From positions 1-33,045 of the forward strand of contig JAQUAU010000003.1 of NCBI GenBank assembly GCA_028687085.1: a DNA stretch of 33,045 bases, written 5' to 3'. Under the pieces are notes generated by a model. That model saw nothing but the letters and a program-made list of their open reading frames with translations. It was not told the DNA's origin and ran no database searches. The translations under genes and the position numbers were made by a program. Positions within the stretch are counted from its first letter, which is position 1, and each line of letters starts with the position of its first letter. This DNA comes from Minisyncoccota bacterium. Lineage in GTDB: Bacteria > Patescibacteriota > Minisyncoccia > Phycocordibacterales > Phycocordibacteraceae. Below are positions 1 through 8,103 of the stretch, piece by piece.

Positions 1-1607
1 CTGCACTCGTCGTGTACCCGCAAGACGCGAACGATGTTTCTGAAATCGTTCGCGTCATAGGCGCCGAGCGGAGTCGAGGAGCCGACATATCGCTCGCGGC
101 GAGAGCGGCCGGCACCGACATGTCGGGCGGCCCGCTGACCACCGGCGTCGTCGTCTCCTTCACCAAGCATATGAACAAGGTGCTCGAAGTCGGCACGAAC
201 TTGGAAGCTCAACTTCCAAGTAATTCGAATTTGGAAGTTGAGCTTCCAAGTGGGTACGCAGTGACGGAGCCGGGCGTTTTTTATAGAGATTTCGAGAAGG
301 CGACGCTCGAGAAAGGGCTCCTGATGCCCTCCTACCCCGCAAGCCGCGAGATAGCCGCCATGGGCGGCATCGTCTCGAACAACGCCGGCGGCGAACGCAC
401 GCTCAAATACGGCAAGACAGAAAAGTATGTCGAAGAGGTCGACGTTGTTCTCTCTGACGGTTCGCAGGCGACCTTTAAGGCGCTCACGCCCGCCGAACTC
501 GAAGAGAAGAAGAAGCTGGAGACGCTTGAAGGCAGCATTTATCGCACCATGGACGCACTTCTCACCGAGCACGCCGCGCTTATCGAAGAACGCCGCCCGA
601 AGGTGTCCAAGAATTCTGCCGGCTACGCGCTCTGGAGCATCAAGGACGGCGACCGCTTCAATCTCGCCAAGCTTATCTGCGGCTCGCAAGGTACGCTCGC
701 CCTCTGGACGAAGGCGAAGCTCTCTCTCGTGAAGCCTAAAGAGCACCGCGCGATGCTCGTCATCTTCCTTTCCGACCTGAACATTCTCCCCGAGGTGGTG
801 AACCGCGTCCTGCCTCAAAATCCAGAATCGTTTGAGAGCTACGACGATCACACCTTCACGCTTGCGGTGAAGTTTATGCCGCAGATGCTCTCTCAGATGG
901 GGCTTGTGAAGGCCGCGCGGCTCGGCATCGACTTTATCCCCGAGGCGCTCATGGTCGCCACCGGCGGCGTACCGAAGCTTATCCTTATGGCTGAGTTCGC
1001 CGAGGACACTATCGAAGAGGCAGACCGCCGCGCGACAGTCGCACGCGATGCGCTTGCCGGTCTCGAGGTGCAGACCAAGATCGAAAAAGACGAGAAAGAA
1101 TCAGAGAAATATTGGATCGTGCGCCGCGAGAGCTTCAATCTCCTGCGCAAAAATCTCCACGGCCTCGTCTCTTCACCCTTCATCGACGACTTCGTCGTCC
1201 CGCCCTCGAGCTACCCCACCTTCTTGCCCAAGCTGAACGCCCTTCTCGACGAATATAAAGACAACATGATCTACACGGTTGCCGGCCACATCGGCAACGG
1301 CAACATCCACATTATCCCGCTCATGGACCTGACCAAGGAGGAGAATCGAAGGGTGATTCTGGAACTTGCACCCAAGGTCTACCAGATGGTCATCGAGGCC
1401 GGCGGCACCACGACCGGAGAGCACAACGACGGCATCGTCCGCACGCCCTATCTGCCGATGCTCTTCGGAAGCGAGATGATTGCGCTCTTTGAACAAACTA
1501 AACGGGCATTTGATCCGCAGAATATATTCAACCCCGGCAAGAAGGTCGGCGGCACCTTCGCCGAAATCACACGCGACCTGATCCATCCGGTGCCGCCAGA
1601 AAAGTAA
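1..1607 (+). CDS. FAD-binding oxidase/dehydrogenase of the GlcD/D-lactate dehydrogenase type, 5' truncated by the window
   Basis: Flavoprotein of the FAD_binding_4 / FAD-oxidase C-terminal family, which oxidises 2-hydroxyacids such as glycolate or lactate; the exact substrate cannot be read from the sequence. The track's GTG start at 12 is not the real start. The frame is open to the window edge and reads ALVVYPQDANDV, which matches the interior of the FAD-binding domain. Visible motifs are GGIVSNNAGGERTLKYG (FAD/PP-loop region), HIGNGNIH (the family HxGxGNxH motif, near residue 428) and GEHNDGIVR, followed by a normal C-terminus ending in FNPGKKV. Two repeat-derived segments interrupt the conserved fold in frame: GAERSRGAD near residue 20, and NLEAQLPSNSNLEVELPSG near residue 63, the latter encoded by a nested palindrome. 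The family assignment is firm; the substrate is not assigned. Confidence 0.9.
   Translation, partial: ALVVYPQDANDVSEIVRVIGAERSRGADISLAARAAGTDMSGGPLTTGVVVSFTKHMNKVLEVGTNLEAQLPSNSNLEVELPSGYAVTEPGVFYRDFEKATLEKGLLMPSYPASREIAAMGGIVSNNAGGERTLKYGKTEKYVEEVDVVLSDGSQATFKALTPAELEEKKKLETLEGSIYRTMDALLTEHAALIEERRPKVSKNSAGYALWSIKDGDRFNLAKLICGSQGTLALWTKAKLSLVKPKEHRAMLVIFLSDLNILPEVVNRVLPQNPESFESYDDHTFTLAVKFMPQMLSQMGLVKAARLGIDFIPEALMVATGGVPKLILMAEFAEDTIEEADRRATVARDALAGLEVQTKIEKDEKESEKYWIVRRESFNLLRKNLHGLVSSPFIDDFVVPPSSYPTFLPKLNALLDEYKDNMIYTVAGHIGNGNIHIIPLMDLTKEENRRVILELAPKVYQMVIEAGGTTTGEHNDGIVRTPYLPMLFGSEMIALFEQTKRAFDPQNIFNPGKKVGGTFAEITRDLIHPVPPEK
62..80 (+). repeat. Dispersed short repeat, family CCGAGCGRAGTCGAGG (copy 1)
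   Basis: CCGAGCGGAGTCGAGG at about 64-79, encoding ERSRG in the FAD oxidase. The same 16-mer with one change (CCGAGCGAAGTCGAGG) occurs on the opposite strand inside rnr near 29763-29780. The two host genes are unrelated, so this is a dispersed repeat and not homology. Confidence 0.65.
199..251. repeat. In-frame nested palindrome inside the FAD oxidase gene
   Basis: Two 23-nt arms (199-221 and 229-251) are inverted copies of each other with one mismatch, separated by 7 nt. Each arm is itself a hairpin, ACTTGGAAG-CTCAA-CTTCCAAGT. The insertion adds about 17 residues without breaking the frame, at a place where relatives normally have a short turn before the AVTEPGVFYRDFE strand. That placement comparison is from memory of the family. 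Confidence 0.85.
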
Positions 1608-1609
1608 TA

Positions 1610-1618
1610 TGCTATTCT
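1610..1618 (+). promoter_or_regulatory. Extended -10 promoter, near-leaderless
   Basis: TG-C-TATTCT at 1610-1618 lies just after the oxidase stop and 7 nt before the ATG at 1626. No clear -35 box was seen. The short distance suggests a leaderless message for the small peptide. Confidence 0.4.
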
Positions 1619-1625
1619 CCACTCT

Positions 1626-1721
1626 ATGAAACGAGCCTTCGCCGTCATCATCGTCGTCCTCTTGGCGATCGGGATGGTAGCTACCCTCTTCCTCCCCGCC
1701 CTTTCTGCATTTACGCGGTAA
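1626..1721 (+). CDS. 31-residue single-pass membrane peptide
   Basis: This short ORF is below the track's cut-off. It starts with ATG and encodes MKRAFAVIIVVLLAIGMVATLFLPALSAFTR. The shape is a positively charged N-terminus followed by one hydrophobic segment (about residues 5-26), so it would be a membrane or secreted micropeptide. An extended -10 box sits 7 nt upstream of the ATG. It is separated from the oxidase stop by 18 nt and converges on the CAP-domain gene, with only 4 nt between the stops. I do not recognise a family. It could be a chance ORF, but the start context and composition favour a real gene. Confidence 0.5.
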   Translation: MKRAFAVIIVVLLAIGMVATLFLPALSAFTR

Positions 1722-1725
1722 TGCG

Positions 1726-2709
1726 CTAGCGCAAGACGCTTGTAGCGCCGGCGTCTGCGTTTAGCACGATCGGACCGGAAAGAAAGACGCTCACGAGCAT
1801 CACGGCCGGTATAAAGAGGAGCAGAAATGCCCCGCCGAGAACTACGCTCCGGTGCTGAGCCTTGCCGCGCATAAGGATGGCGATAGTGCACGATATTGAA
1901 ATGACAGCGAACAGCGCGGTAAGAATCGCGAGGAGCGTGCTCTGCGGAGCGGTGAGCAGTCGCGCCACGAGACCGGGCTCTGCGACCGGAGCGGCTGTGC
2001 TCCCTATGTCATCAGCATTTTTAATCTCTGTGCCGAGCACCTGCACCGGTGCAGTAGCAGTAGCAGTAGCAGTTGAAAAAGTCTGACCTTCCCGGGAAAG
2101 TCTGACTTTTTCAACTGCTATGGGAGTTTCTACTGTCGCGGGCGCTGCGAAGAACTCGACGACAAAGGTCGTCTCCTGCCCTTCATACACTCCCTGCGCT
2201 GTGCCGAAGCCGACCTCGGTGTACTCGCGCTTCACAATATTCGCGCGATGCGTGGGCGACTCCATCCACGCCGTCTCCACATTCACCGAGTCGGTGAAGT
2301 TCACCGCGAGATTCTGCCCCGCATAGCGGTAGTGGTAGCCGGCTTCATCGAGCCAGTGCCACGGCGTTTTACCCGAGGGCGACACATGAGAGAAATAGCC
2401 GTTGGCCGCCATATCGGCGGCGGCGGCCTCTGCCGCTGCATCGAGCACGGCGCTTTCAGTCACGCCGGCGAGGCCGAGTGAGGCGCGATCCTGGTTCGTG
2501 AGCACCACGAGCGCGCCCGGCAAAACCGAGGCGAGAAAATCGGTTGTGAAGAACATAAACTTCGTCTGCACGAGAAATCCCGCTTCGAGGATGATGACAG
2601 CGAGCGCGAGCGCCGCGATTGACGCGGTACTGAAGAGATGAGGGCGGTGATTATTGCGCGGATGCGGGAAGAAATAATCCGAGAGATGATGGAGCAACGG
2701 CTTCTTCAT
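1726..2709 (-). CDS. Membrane-anchored CAP/SCP-domain protein (YkwD-like)
   Basis: CAP-superfamily extracellular protein; the biochemical role of bacterial YkwD-like CAP proteins is not well defined. I take the ATG at 2709 (MKKPLLHH) in place of the track start seven codons upstream. An N-terminal hydrophobic segment (about residues 32-55) is followed by the CAP domain at about 90-200, with the typical strings NGYFSHVSPSGKTPWHWL, AGQNLA, ESPTHRANI and EVGFGTAQG. After a Thr/Ala-rich linker come two C-terminal membrane segments (LLAILTALFAVISISCTIAIL and VVLGGAFLLLFIPAVMLVSVFL). The linker contains an in-frame palindrome. The gene lies downstream of the large secreted protein on the same strand but behind that gene's terminator, so it probably has its own promoter. 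Confidence 0.85.
   Translation of the reverse strand: MKKPLLHHLSDYFFPHPRNNHRPHLFSTASIAALALAVIILEAGFLVQTKFMFFTTDFLASVLPGALVVLTNQDRASLGLAGVTESAVLDAAAEAAAADMAANGYFSHVSPSGKTPWHWLDEAGYHYRYAGQNLAVNFTDSVNVETAWMESPTHRANIVKREYTEVGFGTAQGVYEGQETTFVVEFFAAPATVETPIAVEKVRLSREGQTFSTATATATAPVQVLGTEIKNADDIGSTAAPVAEPGLVARLLTAPQSTLLAILTALFAVISISCTIAILMRGKAQHRSVVLGGAFLLLFIPAVMLVSVFLSGPIVLNADAGATSVLR
2067..2120. repeat. In-frame palindrome in the CAP-domain gene linker
   Basis: Perfect 17-bp arms at 2067-2083 and 2104-2120 (TAGCAGTTGAAAAAGTC and its complement) are separated by 20 nt holding a CCCGGG centre and a second copy of AAGTCTGAC. It encodes part of EKVRLSREGQTFSTA, next to a GTA/GCA triplet run. Its size (54 nt) is close to that of the palindrome in the FAD oxidase (53 nt). 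Confidence 0.85.
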
Positions 2710-2733
2710 GTGCCTATAACGATACAACAAATC

Positions 2734-2770
2734 CTAAAAACACACAACCCCCGCCGGAGCGGGGGTTGTG
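2734..2770 (-). terminator. Rho-independent terminator of the lamin-tail gene
   Basis: On the minus strand a 10-bp stem, CACAACCCCC with its complement, closes a short GC-rich loop and is followed by a T-rich run. It lies 16 nt beyond the stop of the 1258-aa gene. Confidence 0.85.
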
Positions 2771-2786
2771 CACTACTATGAACGGT

Positions 2787-5700
2787 TTATTGGCCGAGGG
2801 CCGCCTTCACCTTGTCGATAACCGACTGATCGGCGTTAAAGGACTGCAGGACGCCGATAATCGAGTTCGCCTGTTCGGCAGAGAGCTTGGGGCCCGTCGC
2901 CTGTTCAGGGATCTTCGCGGCCGTGAGGCCCTTATTAAGCTCGGCGCGGGTCAGAGGGCCCACAATGCCCGCCTGCGCGATGCCGCGCGCCTTTTGGTAG
3001 GCGATGACCGCGGCACGCGTGAGCGCGCCGAAGTAGCCCGTCGGTGCGTCCACCTTCAAGAGACCTTCGTTGATGAGAACCTTCTGGAGCTCCGTCACCT
3101 CGTCGCTGCGCACGCCCATCGAGAGCGCCTTGGTGAAGTTGTAGGTCTCAGCACCGAGCACCCTGCCCTGTGCGGGTGTCGCAGGCGTAGCCGGGGTTGC
3201 CGGAGTTACCGTCGGGACTGCCGGTGTCGCCGGAGTGGCCGGTGTTGCGGGCGTTACCGGAGGAGTGTATCCGCCGCCACCGCCGTCATTCGGATAGCTG
3301 AACTGGGCAGACGATACGGCCGAAGCGCTGTCGCCGTCACAACTCACCGCCTTCAGCGTCGTGCCGGCGCTGATGCTGAGCGGCACAGTGTAGAGCGTCG
3401 AGCTGCACGTCGGTGCGGAACCATCGATCGTGTAGCGAATACCGAGACCAGAGGGATTAGAGAGCGTTACGCTCGCCGAACCGCGGACAACGCCCCCGTT
3501 CGGCGTAATCGTCGGCGCAACCGGCGTCAGCCCGCCGAACGTCGTGAAGTGGTAGGTGAGAATCTTGGTGTCAGTGCCATTACTAATGGCACATTCACCC
3601 GGGAAGACTGGGCTCGTTGTGGTCGCAAAACTGCCTCCGCACATCGTGGTGATTTTAGTCCACGATGTCGAACCGGCCGGACGGTATCCGACAACGCCAG
3701 TAACACCGCTGAGAGTTACAGAGACCGGTTTATCGAAGAGGAGGACCGTGTCCGGCGAGCCAACATCGATCGAGGTTCCGCCGACAGAGAATCCGGAAGG
3801 TGCTCCTTCGGTACCACTGTCTGTCCGAGGCGGCTGCATCGTACCGGTCCATCCGCTCGGTGCGAGGATTGTCGTGCCATCAGGAATGGAGACGGAGACG
3901 TTTGAGAGCGCCGAGTTGGTGAGAATGATTGGTTCACCCGGTGTACCTGAGGAGAGCTGGACAGCCTGTGCGACGTCAACGGTCGTGCTGCCGACGGTCT
4001 GCGGTGCGCTTAAGTCAACATTAGAGAGATCTCCACTGGTGAAATTAGAAAGCGTCGTCGTCGCCCCGTCGATTACCAACTCATCGCCAATCGCCATATT
4101 GACGCTCGCCATAAGATCGAGAACGCTGCTATCACCGAGCGCAAGATCGGTTGTGCCTGAAGGAAGCGTCACTGCACCATCAAGCATTTCCTGTAAGTCG
4201 AGATTGCCCGACGTCACATTGATTGTGCCGCCAACGACATCGCTCACCAGAACAGTCCGTCCTGGATTGATGTACCACGGATAGAACGAGACAGTGCTGG
4301 TAGATGCACCCGCGATGGCACCTCCAAGACCGCCAGTATTCGATTCAATTTTCGGACCTGTCGGATCTCCCCACCAGTTGTTGGTCGCATCTACCGGTGT
4401 CACGTCGGCATGCAGAGCGTACAAAGTACTCCCTGAAATTCCGTTCTTATCATTCAACAAAGCTGAATTAGAACCCGATATGTCAACGCTAACCTGATTG
4501 TTCGTCAGTACATTCCCGCTCGCGGTCACACCAGCTCCGTGGGATGCAAAAAGAAATCCAGACGATGTCCAACAATTACTATAGAACGTTATTGTCGCGC
4601 TCGCCGACAGTCCAGATCCGTCCCCAGAACAGGCGCCCGGACCCCCTGTATAGACATGTCCTGATATCTGGTTATTTGTGACTGCAGCAGTATTACCCTC
4701 TGAAATCTGGATTCCATTTTGCGCAATTGCCGTAGTTGGTCCAATTCCAGTGATACTATTGTTGCTAATCGTTCCGGTTATCCCGCCAAAGCCCGCAAGA
4801 CTATTCGGACCGAATGTTATGCCATTCTTGTTGTAACCGCTGATGGTATTTTTATCGACTACCATGTCCGCATTCTGAAGGACATCGATACCGCTTGAAC
4901 CATGAACAATGTTGAAGTTACGGATTGTTACTGTAATCGGCGTCGTATCACTATTTACGGTGATTACAGCGGGATTAGTACTGGCCCCGCCATCAATCGT
5001 AGGAGCAGCAGTTCCTGCACCTTGTGCAGACAAAATTCCGTCTCCAAGCAAGACGAGTGACTTTGTGATGTTCAGATTTTCAGTATACGTTCCCGCGGAT
5101 ATTTTAATCGTATCGCCGTCCGTAGCGCGATCCACGGCTTCCTGAATATTTGTTCCAATCATTCGGAGATACACGTTCTTCAGGGGATCGGTGAGACTGT
5201 TGACCCAGCCAAGCCGTTCGTAGGCACCCGTGCGTGCATCATTATCAGGCGTCAACGTCAGTACCGCCTTATCGAAGGTGTTGTTCGCAAGAAATCCATT
5301 CCAGTAGCCGGCGGGGTTTGTATAGTCACTCGCGCGAGCAATAATCTGATAGGCATTGTCCGCAAAGGTATTGCCCGTGATAGTAACATCGCCAATCGGC
5401 TGTGTTGTCCAACTCGAACCGGTAATCCCTGTCAGACTGATTCCACCCCAGTCGGTTATGTGCTCGATAAGATTCCCGACAATCAAGCGATCTGAAGATG
5501 GGCCAGTCTGTCCAACACCATTAATAACAGTGACTTCTCCGTAGAGAAATTGGTTATTTTGAATAGCGAACTTATTGACATGCATCCCGCCGCGTTCATC
5601 ACTGAGATAAAGACCGGAACATCCTGTCGAAAGATTATCAACAATAGAATTCTTCAGCGTGAAGTTTTCGCCAGTAGCAAAAACGTTTTTGTTGCAACTC

Positions 5701-6563
5701 GGGGTTATGGACGCCAACTCAAACCTTAAACCGCTTAAAGTAACGTTGTCGCCGGTGATGATAGTATCCCCGAGTGATACATCGCGATGTGTTGCAATAA
5801 CAGTGGCAACGACACTTGTTCGATCAGTAATTGGACTACCGGATCCATCAACTCCCTGAATGGTCAAACCATTTTTGTAGACCAGCAATCCGCTTGCCGG
5901 CCCGCCAGAGACACCAGAATAAATATCACGTGAAGTATTACCCTCGCTGTACGAGCCTGCGGCCACATTAATTATGTCGTTTTCAGCTGCTGCATCTACG
6001 GCAGACTGAATCGAGGGATACGAATGGGCACCAATCGAGACGGTGTTTCCGGCTGGGGTTCCGTAATCACCCGCACCAAACGTGTAGATGCTTTCGGGAG
6101 TAAGAGTGGGGCCCGGAGTGACAATGGTGGATTTCCCGGCGACAACATTGCCGCTCGTGTAGGTTACCGAATCAATGGTGGTATCTCCCGAATCTTTAAG
6201 CAAGATCGTGTCTCCTGTATTTGAAAGTCCTGCGGGCGCCGTGTAGCCACATTTGACGCCTCCGTTCAGAGAAACGTCAGAATTTTTACAGATGACGGTG
6301 CTTCCACCAGCAGGAACGGAGTAGCTACCAGAGATTATATGATCTCCTCCTGTATTAAGTTTCCAACCGGCCAAATCCAAGGCTCCGCCGGTATTATTTT
6401 TTACTTCTACCCATTCTCGGTCTGATTCCGTACCGGAAGGATTCGCCAAAAACTCCGTAATAGTTACATCGCCCGGAGCGGCGGCGAAGGCGAGAGGAGC
6501 AGAGGCTCCCAGTGCGAGCACCGCAATGAGAACAGGCAGAGAAGCACGCAAATACGTTTGCAT
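2787..6563 (-). CDS. Large secreted lamin-tail / beta-helix / peptidoglycan-binding protein
   Basis: 1258-residue exported protein. A signal peptide (MQTYLRASLPVLIAVLALGASAPLAFA) is followed by a lamin-tail domain at about 31-150 (ITEFLANPSGTESDREWVEV, LAGWKLN). Two right-handed beta-helix blocks follow at about 175-460 and 470-760 (YPSIQSAVDAAAENDIINVAAGSY and NIQEAVDRATDGDTIKISAGTY starts, with many NNxF/GNxI turns). A long beta-rich stretch leads to a chitobiase-C-like module near 1030-1095 (IRYTIDGSAPTCSS), then a (PAT)n linker and a peptidoglycan-binding domain near 1140-1200 (VTELQKVLINEGLL, GYFGALTRAAVIAYQ). The order suggests a surface protein held at the cell wall by its C-terminus and displaying a carbohydrate- or adhesion-type beta-helix. 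No catalytic motif was recognised. It has its own promoter and terminator. Confidence 0.85.
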   Translation of the reverse strand: MQTYLRASLPVLIAVLALGASAPLAFAAAPGDVTITEFLANPSGTESDREWVEVKNNTGGALDLAGWKLNTGGDHIISGSYSVPAGGSTVICKNSDVSLNGGVKCGYTAPAGLSNTGDTILLKDSGDTTIDSVTYTSGNVVAGKSTIVTPGPTLTPESIYTFGAGDYGTPAGNTVSIGAHSYPSIQSAVDAAAENDIINVAAGSYSEGNTSRDIYSGVSGGPASGLLVYKNGLTIQGVDGSGSPITDRTSVVATVIATHRDVSLGDTIITGDNVTLSGLRFELASITPSCNKNVFATGENFTLKNSIVDNLSTGCSGLYLSDERGGMHVNKFAIQNNQFLYGEVTVINGVGQTGPSSDRLIVGNLIEHITDWGGISLTGITGSSWTTQPIGDVTITGNTFADNAYQIIARASDYTNPAGYWNGFLANNTFDKAVLTLTPDNDARTGAYERLGWVNSLTDPLKNVYLRMIGTNIQEAVDRATDGDTIKISAGTYTENLNITKSLVLLGDGILSAQGAGTAAPTIDGGASTNPAVITVNSDTTPITVTIRNFNIVHGSSGIDVLQNADMVVDKNTISGYNKNGITFGPNSLAGFGGITGTISNNSITGIGPTTAIAQNGIQISEGNTAAVTNNQISGHVYTGGPGACSGDGSGLSASATITFYSNCWTSSGFLFASHGAGVTASGNVLTNNQVSVDISGSNSALLNDKNGISGSTLYALHADVTPVDATNNWWGDPTGPKIESNTGGLGGAIAGASTSTVSFYPWYINPGRTVLVSDVVGGTINVTSGNLDLQEMLDGAVTLPSGTTDLALGDSSVLDLMASVNMAIGDELVIDGATTTLSNFTSGDLSNVDLSAPQTVGSTTVDVAQAVQLSSGTPGEPIILTNSALSNVSVSIPDGTTILAPSGWTGTMQPPRTDSGTEGAPSGFSVGGTSIDVGSPDTVLLFDKPVSVTLSGVTGVVGYRPAGSTSWTKITTMCGGSFATTTSPVFPGECAISNGTDTKILTYHFTTFGGLTPVAPTITPNGGVVRGSASVTLSNPSGLGIRYTIDGSAPTCSSTLYTVPLSISAGTTLKAVSCDGDSASAVSSAQFSYPNDGGGGGYTPPVTPATPATPATPAVPTVTPATPATPATPAQGRVLGAETYNFTKALSMGVRSDEVTELQKVLINEGLLKVDAPTGYFGALTRAAVIAYQKARGIAQAGIVGPLTRAELNKGLTAAKIPEQATGPKLSAEQANSIIGVLQSFNADQSVIDKVKAALGQ
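3574..3592. repeat. 19-nt perfect palindrome within the lamin-tail gene
   Basis: GTGCCATTA-C-TAATGGCAC, nine perfect base pairs around one central base, encoding part of CAISNGTD. It is the strongest single palindrome I saw in this gene. Confidence 0.6.
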
Positions 6564-6653
6564 AATTATTTTTTAGTAACACCCCTTAATAATCGGAGAT
6601 TGGCGCGAGCACCCTCCAGACCATGACAAAACAAATTGTCAATCTCGTAGTAA

Positions 6654-6681
6654 AGTGTACGCCCATTACACTCGCTGTCAA
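6654..6681 (-). promoter_or_regulatory. Sigma70-type promoter for the lamin-tail gene
   Basis: Minus strand TTGACA (6681-6676), a 16-nt spacer and TACACT (6659-6654), about 90 nt before the ATG at 6563. AAGGGGTG near the ATG may act as the ribosome binding site. A second TTGACA at 6642-6637 has no good -10 box at the right distance. Confidence 0.55.
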
Positions 6682-6717
6682 CACGCAAATAGAGTTATCC
6701 CCACAAATGGTACCCCC

Positions 6718-6755
6718 TATCCAAAATAGGGTGCGACCGCACCATATTTTGGATA
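6718..6755. repeat. GACC-loop palindrome A1 (downstream flank of Cas2-like gene 1)
   Basis: 38-nt two-tier hairpin. The outer 11-bp stem is TATCCAAAATA with TATTTTGGATA, and the inner hairpin is GTGC-GACC-GCAC. Its end abuts the stop codon of the Cas2-like gene (stop at 6757). It matches A2 on the other side of the gene at 31 of 38 positions (my count), with the same length and register. Confidence 0.9.
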
Positions 6756-6756
6756 C

Positions 6757-7344
6757 CTACAACGCGCGCAGTCCGAAATGCTCGCGTAAGTGTTTATCGC
6801 GCTCAAGCTGTTCTACGATCATGTAGAGCACATCTACGCCGATGCGGAAATTCGCTTTTGCAAGCGCTATAAGATCTTCGCAATCATAAGGATAAATCCA
6901 GGCGCTATCCTGGAGTCGTACGAATCCATATTCACTCATAAATAACCGCAACTGATTGCGAATTCCCCGGCGACGCTCGGGTATGTCGAAGAGCACTATG
7001 CGCCAACGACCATCCCAACGCCTCGGTTTCCGAGAACTTGCATCTCGCGCAGACTCAAGGGCGAGTATTTGTTCCCCCGCTTCGGTCACCCGTGCGTATC
7101 GCCTGCCGTTCCGCTCTTCAAATGTCACCAACCCTTTCGCAGCAAGCCGCCCGAGCGCGGTCTTCGCCTGGTAGTTGAACCGCGCACCCTTCTTATAGCC
7201 CGGCATATAGCGCAGCAGCTGTGCGGCGTTCGGCATAGTCGCGGCGACGAGCACGACGCCGCCAATGGCGACGGCGGCAAGGAGCCCTTGCTGGAATGCG
7301 CGCAATCTCCGAATTTTCTTTGCTTCTTTTTCAATAACTCCCAT
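6757..7344 (-). CDS. Stand-alone PaaX/Cas2-like protein with N-terminal membrane segment (copy 1)
   Basis: 195 residues from the ATG at 7344 (MGVIEKEAKK); the track start lies upstream inside palindrome A2 and is unlikely. A basic N-terminus and hydrophobic segment (about 21-38) precede a winged-helix part (KTALGRLAAKGLVTFEERNGRRY, about 62-95). The Cas2-like ferredoxin fold as in PaaX follows at about 112-185: RWRIVLFDIPERRRGIRNQLRLFMSEYGFVRLQDS. The Asp in LFDIPE corresponds to the conserved first-strand Asp of Cas2. No Cas1 or CRISPR array is in the window, so a role in spacer acquisition is not supported. It could be a DNA-binding regulator or act on the flanking palindromes. Such proteins are common in CPR genomes and are often labelled Cas2. 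Confidence 0.75.
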   Translation of the reverse strand: MGVIEKEAKKIRRLRAFQQGLLAAVAIGGVVLVAATMPNAAQLLRYMPGYKKGARFNYQAKTALGRLAAKGLVTFEERNGRRYARVTEAGEQILALESARDASSRKPRRWDGRWRIVLFDIPERRRGIRNQLRLFMSEYGFVRLQDSAWIYPYDCEDLIALAKANFRIGVDVLYMIVEQLERDKHLREHFGLRAL

Positions 7345-7367
7345 ATTCAGACATCTTCGCACAGGAA

Positions 7368-7407
7368 CTATCCAAATCAGAGTGCGACCGCATTGTATTG
7401 TGGATAG
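7368..7407. repeat. GACC-loop palindrome A2 (upstream flank of Cas2-like gene 1)
   Basis: Outer stem CTATCCA/TGGATAG (7 bp) with imperfect extension, inner hairpin GTGC-GACC-GCAT. It lies 24-63 nt upstream of the ATG at 7344, so it could also carry or control that gene's promoter. GGATAG on the minus strand resembles a -10 box. Confidence 0.85.
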
Positions 7408-7501
7408 CGCCACTCGATGCAGACGGCGCCTTACTTTATGCCGGATGTGCCTCAGACCGGAGATGTATCGGTGCGGCTATCCACACCTTTCTCAAAAGGG
7501 G

Positions 7502-7530
7502 TTGTGCACCTCGAACATTTCTGGCATACT
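7502..7530 (+). promoter_or_regulatory. Promoter of the RRM protein gene
   Basis: TTGTGC (7502-7507), a 17-nt spacer and an extended -10 box TGG-CATACT ending at 7530. A leader of roughly 90 nt follows, with two small hairpins (CGAGC-TTC-GCTCG and TCCGCTAAGCGGA) before the ATG at 7629. This suggests post-transcriptional control, as is usual for cold-shock RNA-binding proteins. Confidence 0.6.
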
Positions 7531-7628
7531 GCTCCCACTCGCAGAGTATTCGAGCTTCGCTCGGTCATCCGCTAAGCGGAGGCCGCAAGTGTTCAGTTTC
7601 GGCGAGGTTAATCAGTTAGATCCAACAC

Positions 7629-7994
7629 ATGGACAATGCAGCATCAGTGCAGGGGAACAAGCTTTACGTAGGCGGTATTCCCTATCGCTCGACAGAAGAC
7701 GATCTCAAGAAGGCCTTCGGTGAGGCCGGTAACGTCGTTTCTGCGAGCATTATTTCTGACCGTATGACGGGTCGCTCGCGCGGCTTCGGTTTCGTCGAGA
7801 TGGCGACCGAGGCAGAGGCGCAGGCGGCTATCGACAAGTGGGACGGCAAGGAGATGGACGGGCGCACGCTCTCCGTCTCGTTTGCTCGCCCGCAGGGTGA
7901 TCGTCCTCCGCGCCGCGAAGGCGGTTTCGGCGGCGGTGATCGCGGGGGCTTCGGTGGTGGTGCCCAGGGTGGGTACGGCCGCGGCGGATACTAA
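7629..7994 (+). CDS. RRM-type glycine-rich RNA-binding protein
   Basis: 121 residues with a single RNA recognition motif. RNP2 is KLYVGGIPY (about 10-18) and RNP1 is RGFGFVEM (about 49-56), followed by a Gly/Arg-rich tail (GGFGGGDRGGFGGGAQGGYGRGGY). It binds single-stranded RNA and probably acts as an RNA chaperone, in the manner of cyanobacterial Rbp proteins. It is transcribed alone, with its own promoter and a strong terminator right after the stop. The ATG at 7629 fits the usual domain start. Confidence 0.92.
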   Translation: MDNAASVQGNKLYVGGIPYRSTEDDLKKAFGEAGNVVSASIISDRMTGRSRGFGFVEMATEAEAQAAIDKWDGKEMDGRTLSVSFARPQGDRPPRREGGFGGGDRGGFGGGAQGGYGRGGY

Positions 7995-8013
7995 TCCTCT
8001 CTCGTTCGAAAAT

Positions 8014-8049
8014 AAAACCGCTCTTCTCTGGAGGGCGGTTTTATTTTTA
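8014..8049 (+). terminator. Rho-independent terminator of the RRM gene
   Basis: AAAACCGC stem with GGGCGGTTTT around a short loop, followed by TTTATTTTT, starting 20 nt after the stop codon. Confidence 0.9.
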
Positions 8050-8069
8050 GTATGGATGCTCTATAAAAA

Positions 8070-8103
8070 TTTTAAGGAAAAGCCCCACGCTCTTTGTGGG
8101 ACT
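8070..8103 (-). terminator. Terminator of the candidate small RNA
   Basis: Minus strand AGTCCCAC-AAAGAGC-GTGGGGCTTTTCCTTA. The T-rich side is on the minus strand only, which sets the transcription direction away from prmC. Confidence 0.65.

Larger units (their letters stand above)
6718..7407 (-). mobile_element. Candidate mobile unit: Cas2-like gene between palindromes A1 and A2
   Basis: A single gene of about 590 bp is enclosed by two copies of one 38-nt palindrome, an arrangement repeated 7 kb away with a paralogue and a different palindrome pair. The layout resembles REP-associated transposase genes flanked by REP sequences, but the protein is PaaX/Cas2-like and not a Y1 transposase. Mobility is inferred; no target-site duplication was found here. 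Confidence 0.45.

Noticed and set aside
3170-3260. Possible tandem DNA repeat array or CRISPR-like element
   Set aside because: It is the coding sequence of the Pro-Ala-Thr linker of the 1258-aa protein; short codon repeats with no spacers.
2766-3905. 379-aa ORF on the plus strand
   Set aside because: Antisense to the lamin-tail gene and starts inside its terminator; Arg-rich shadow composition.
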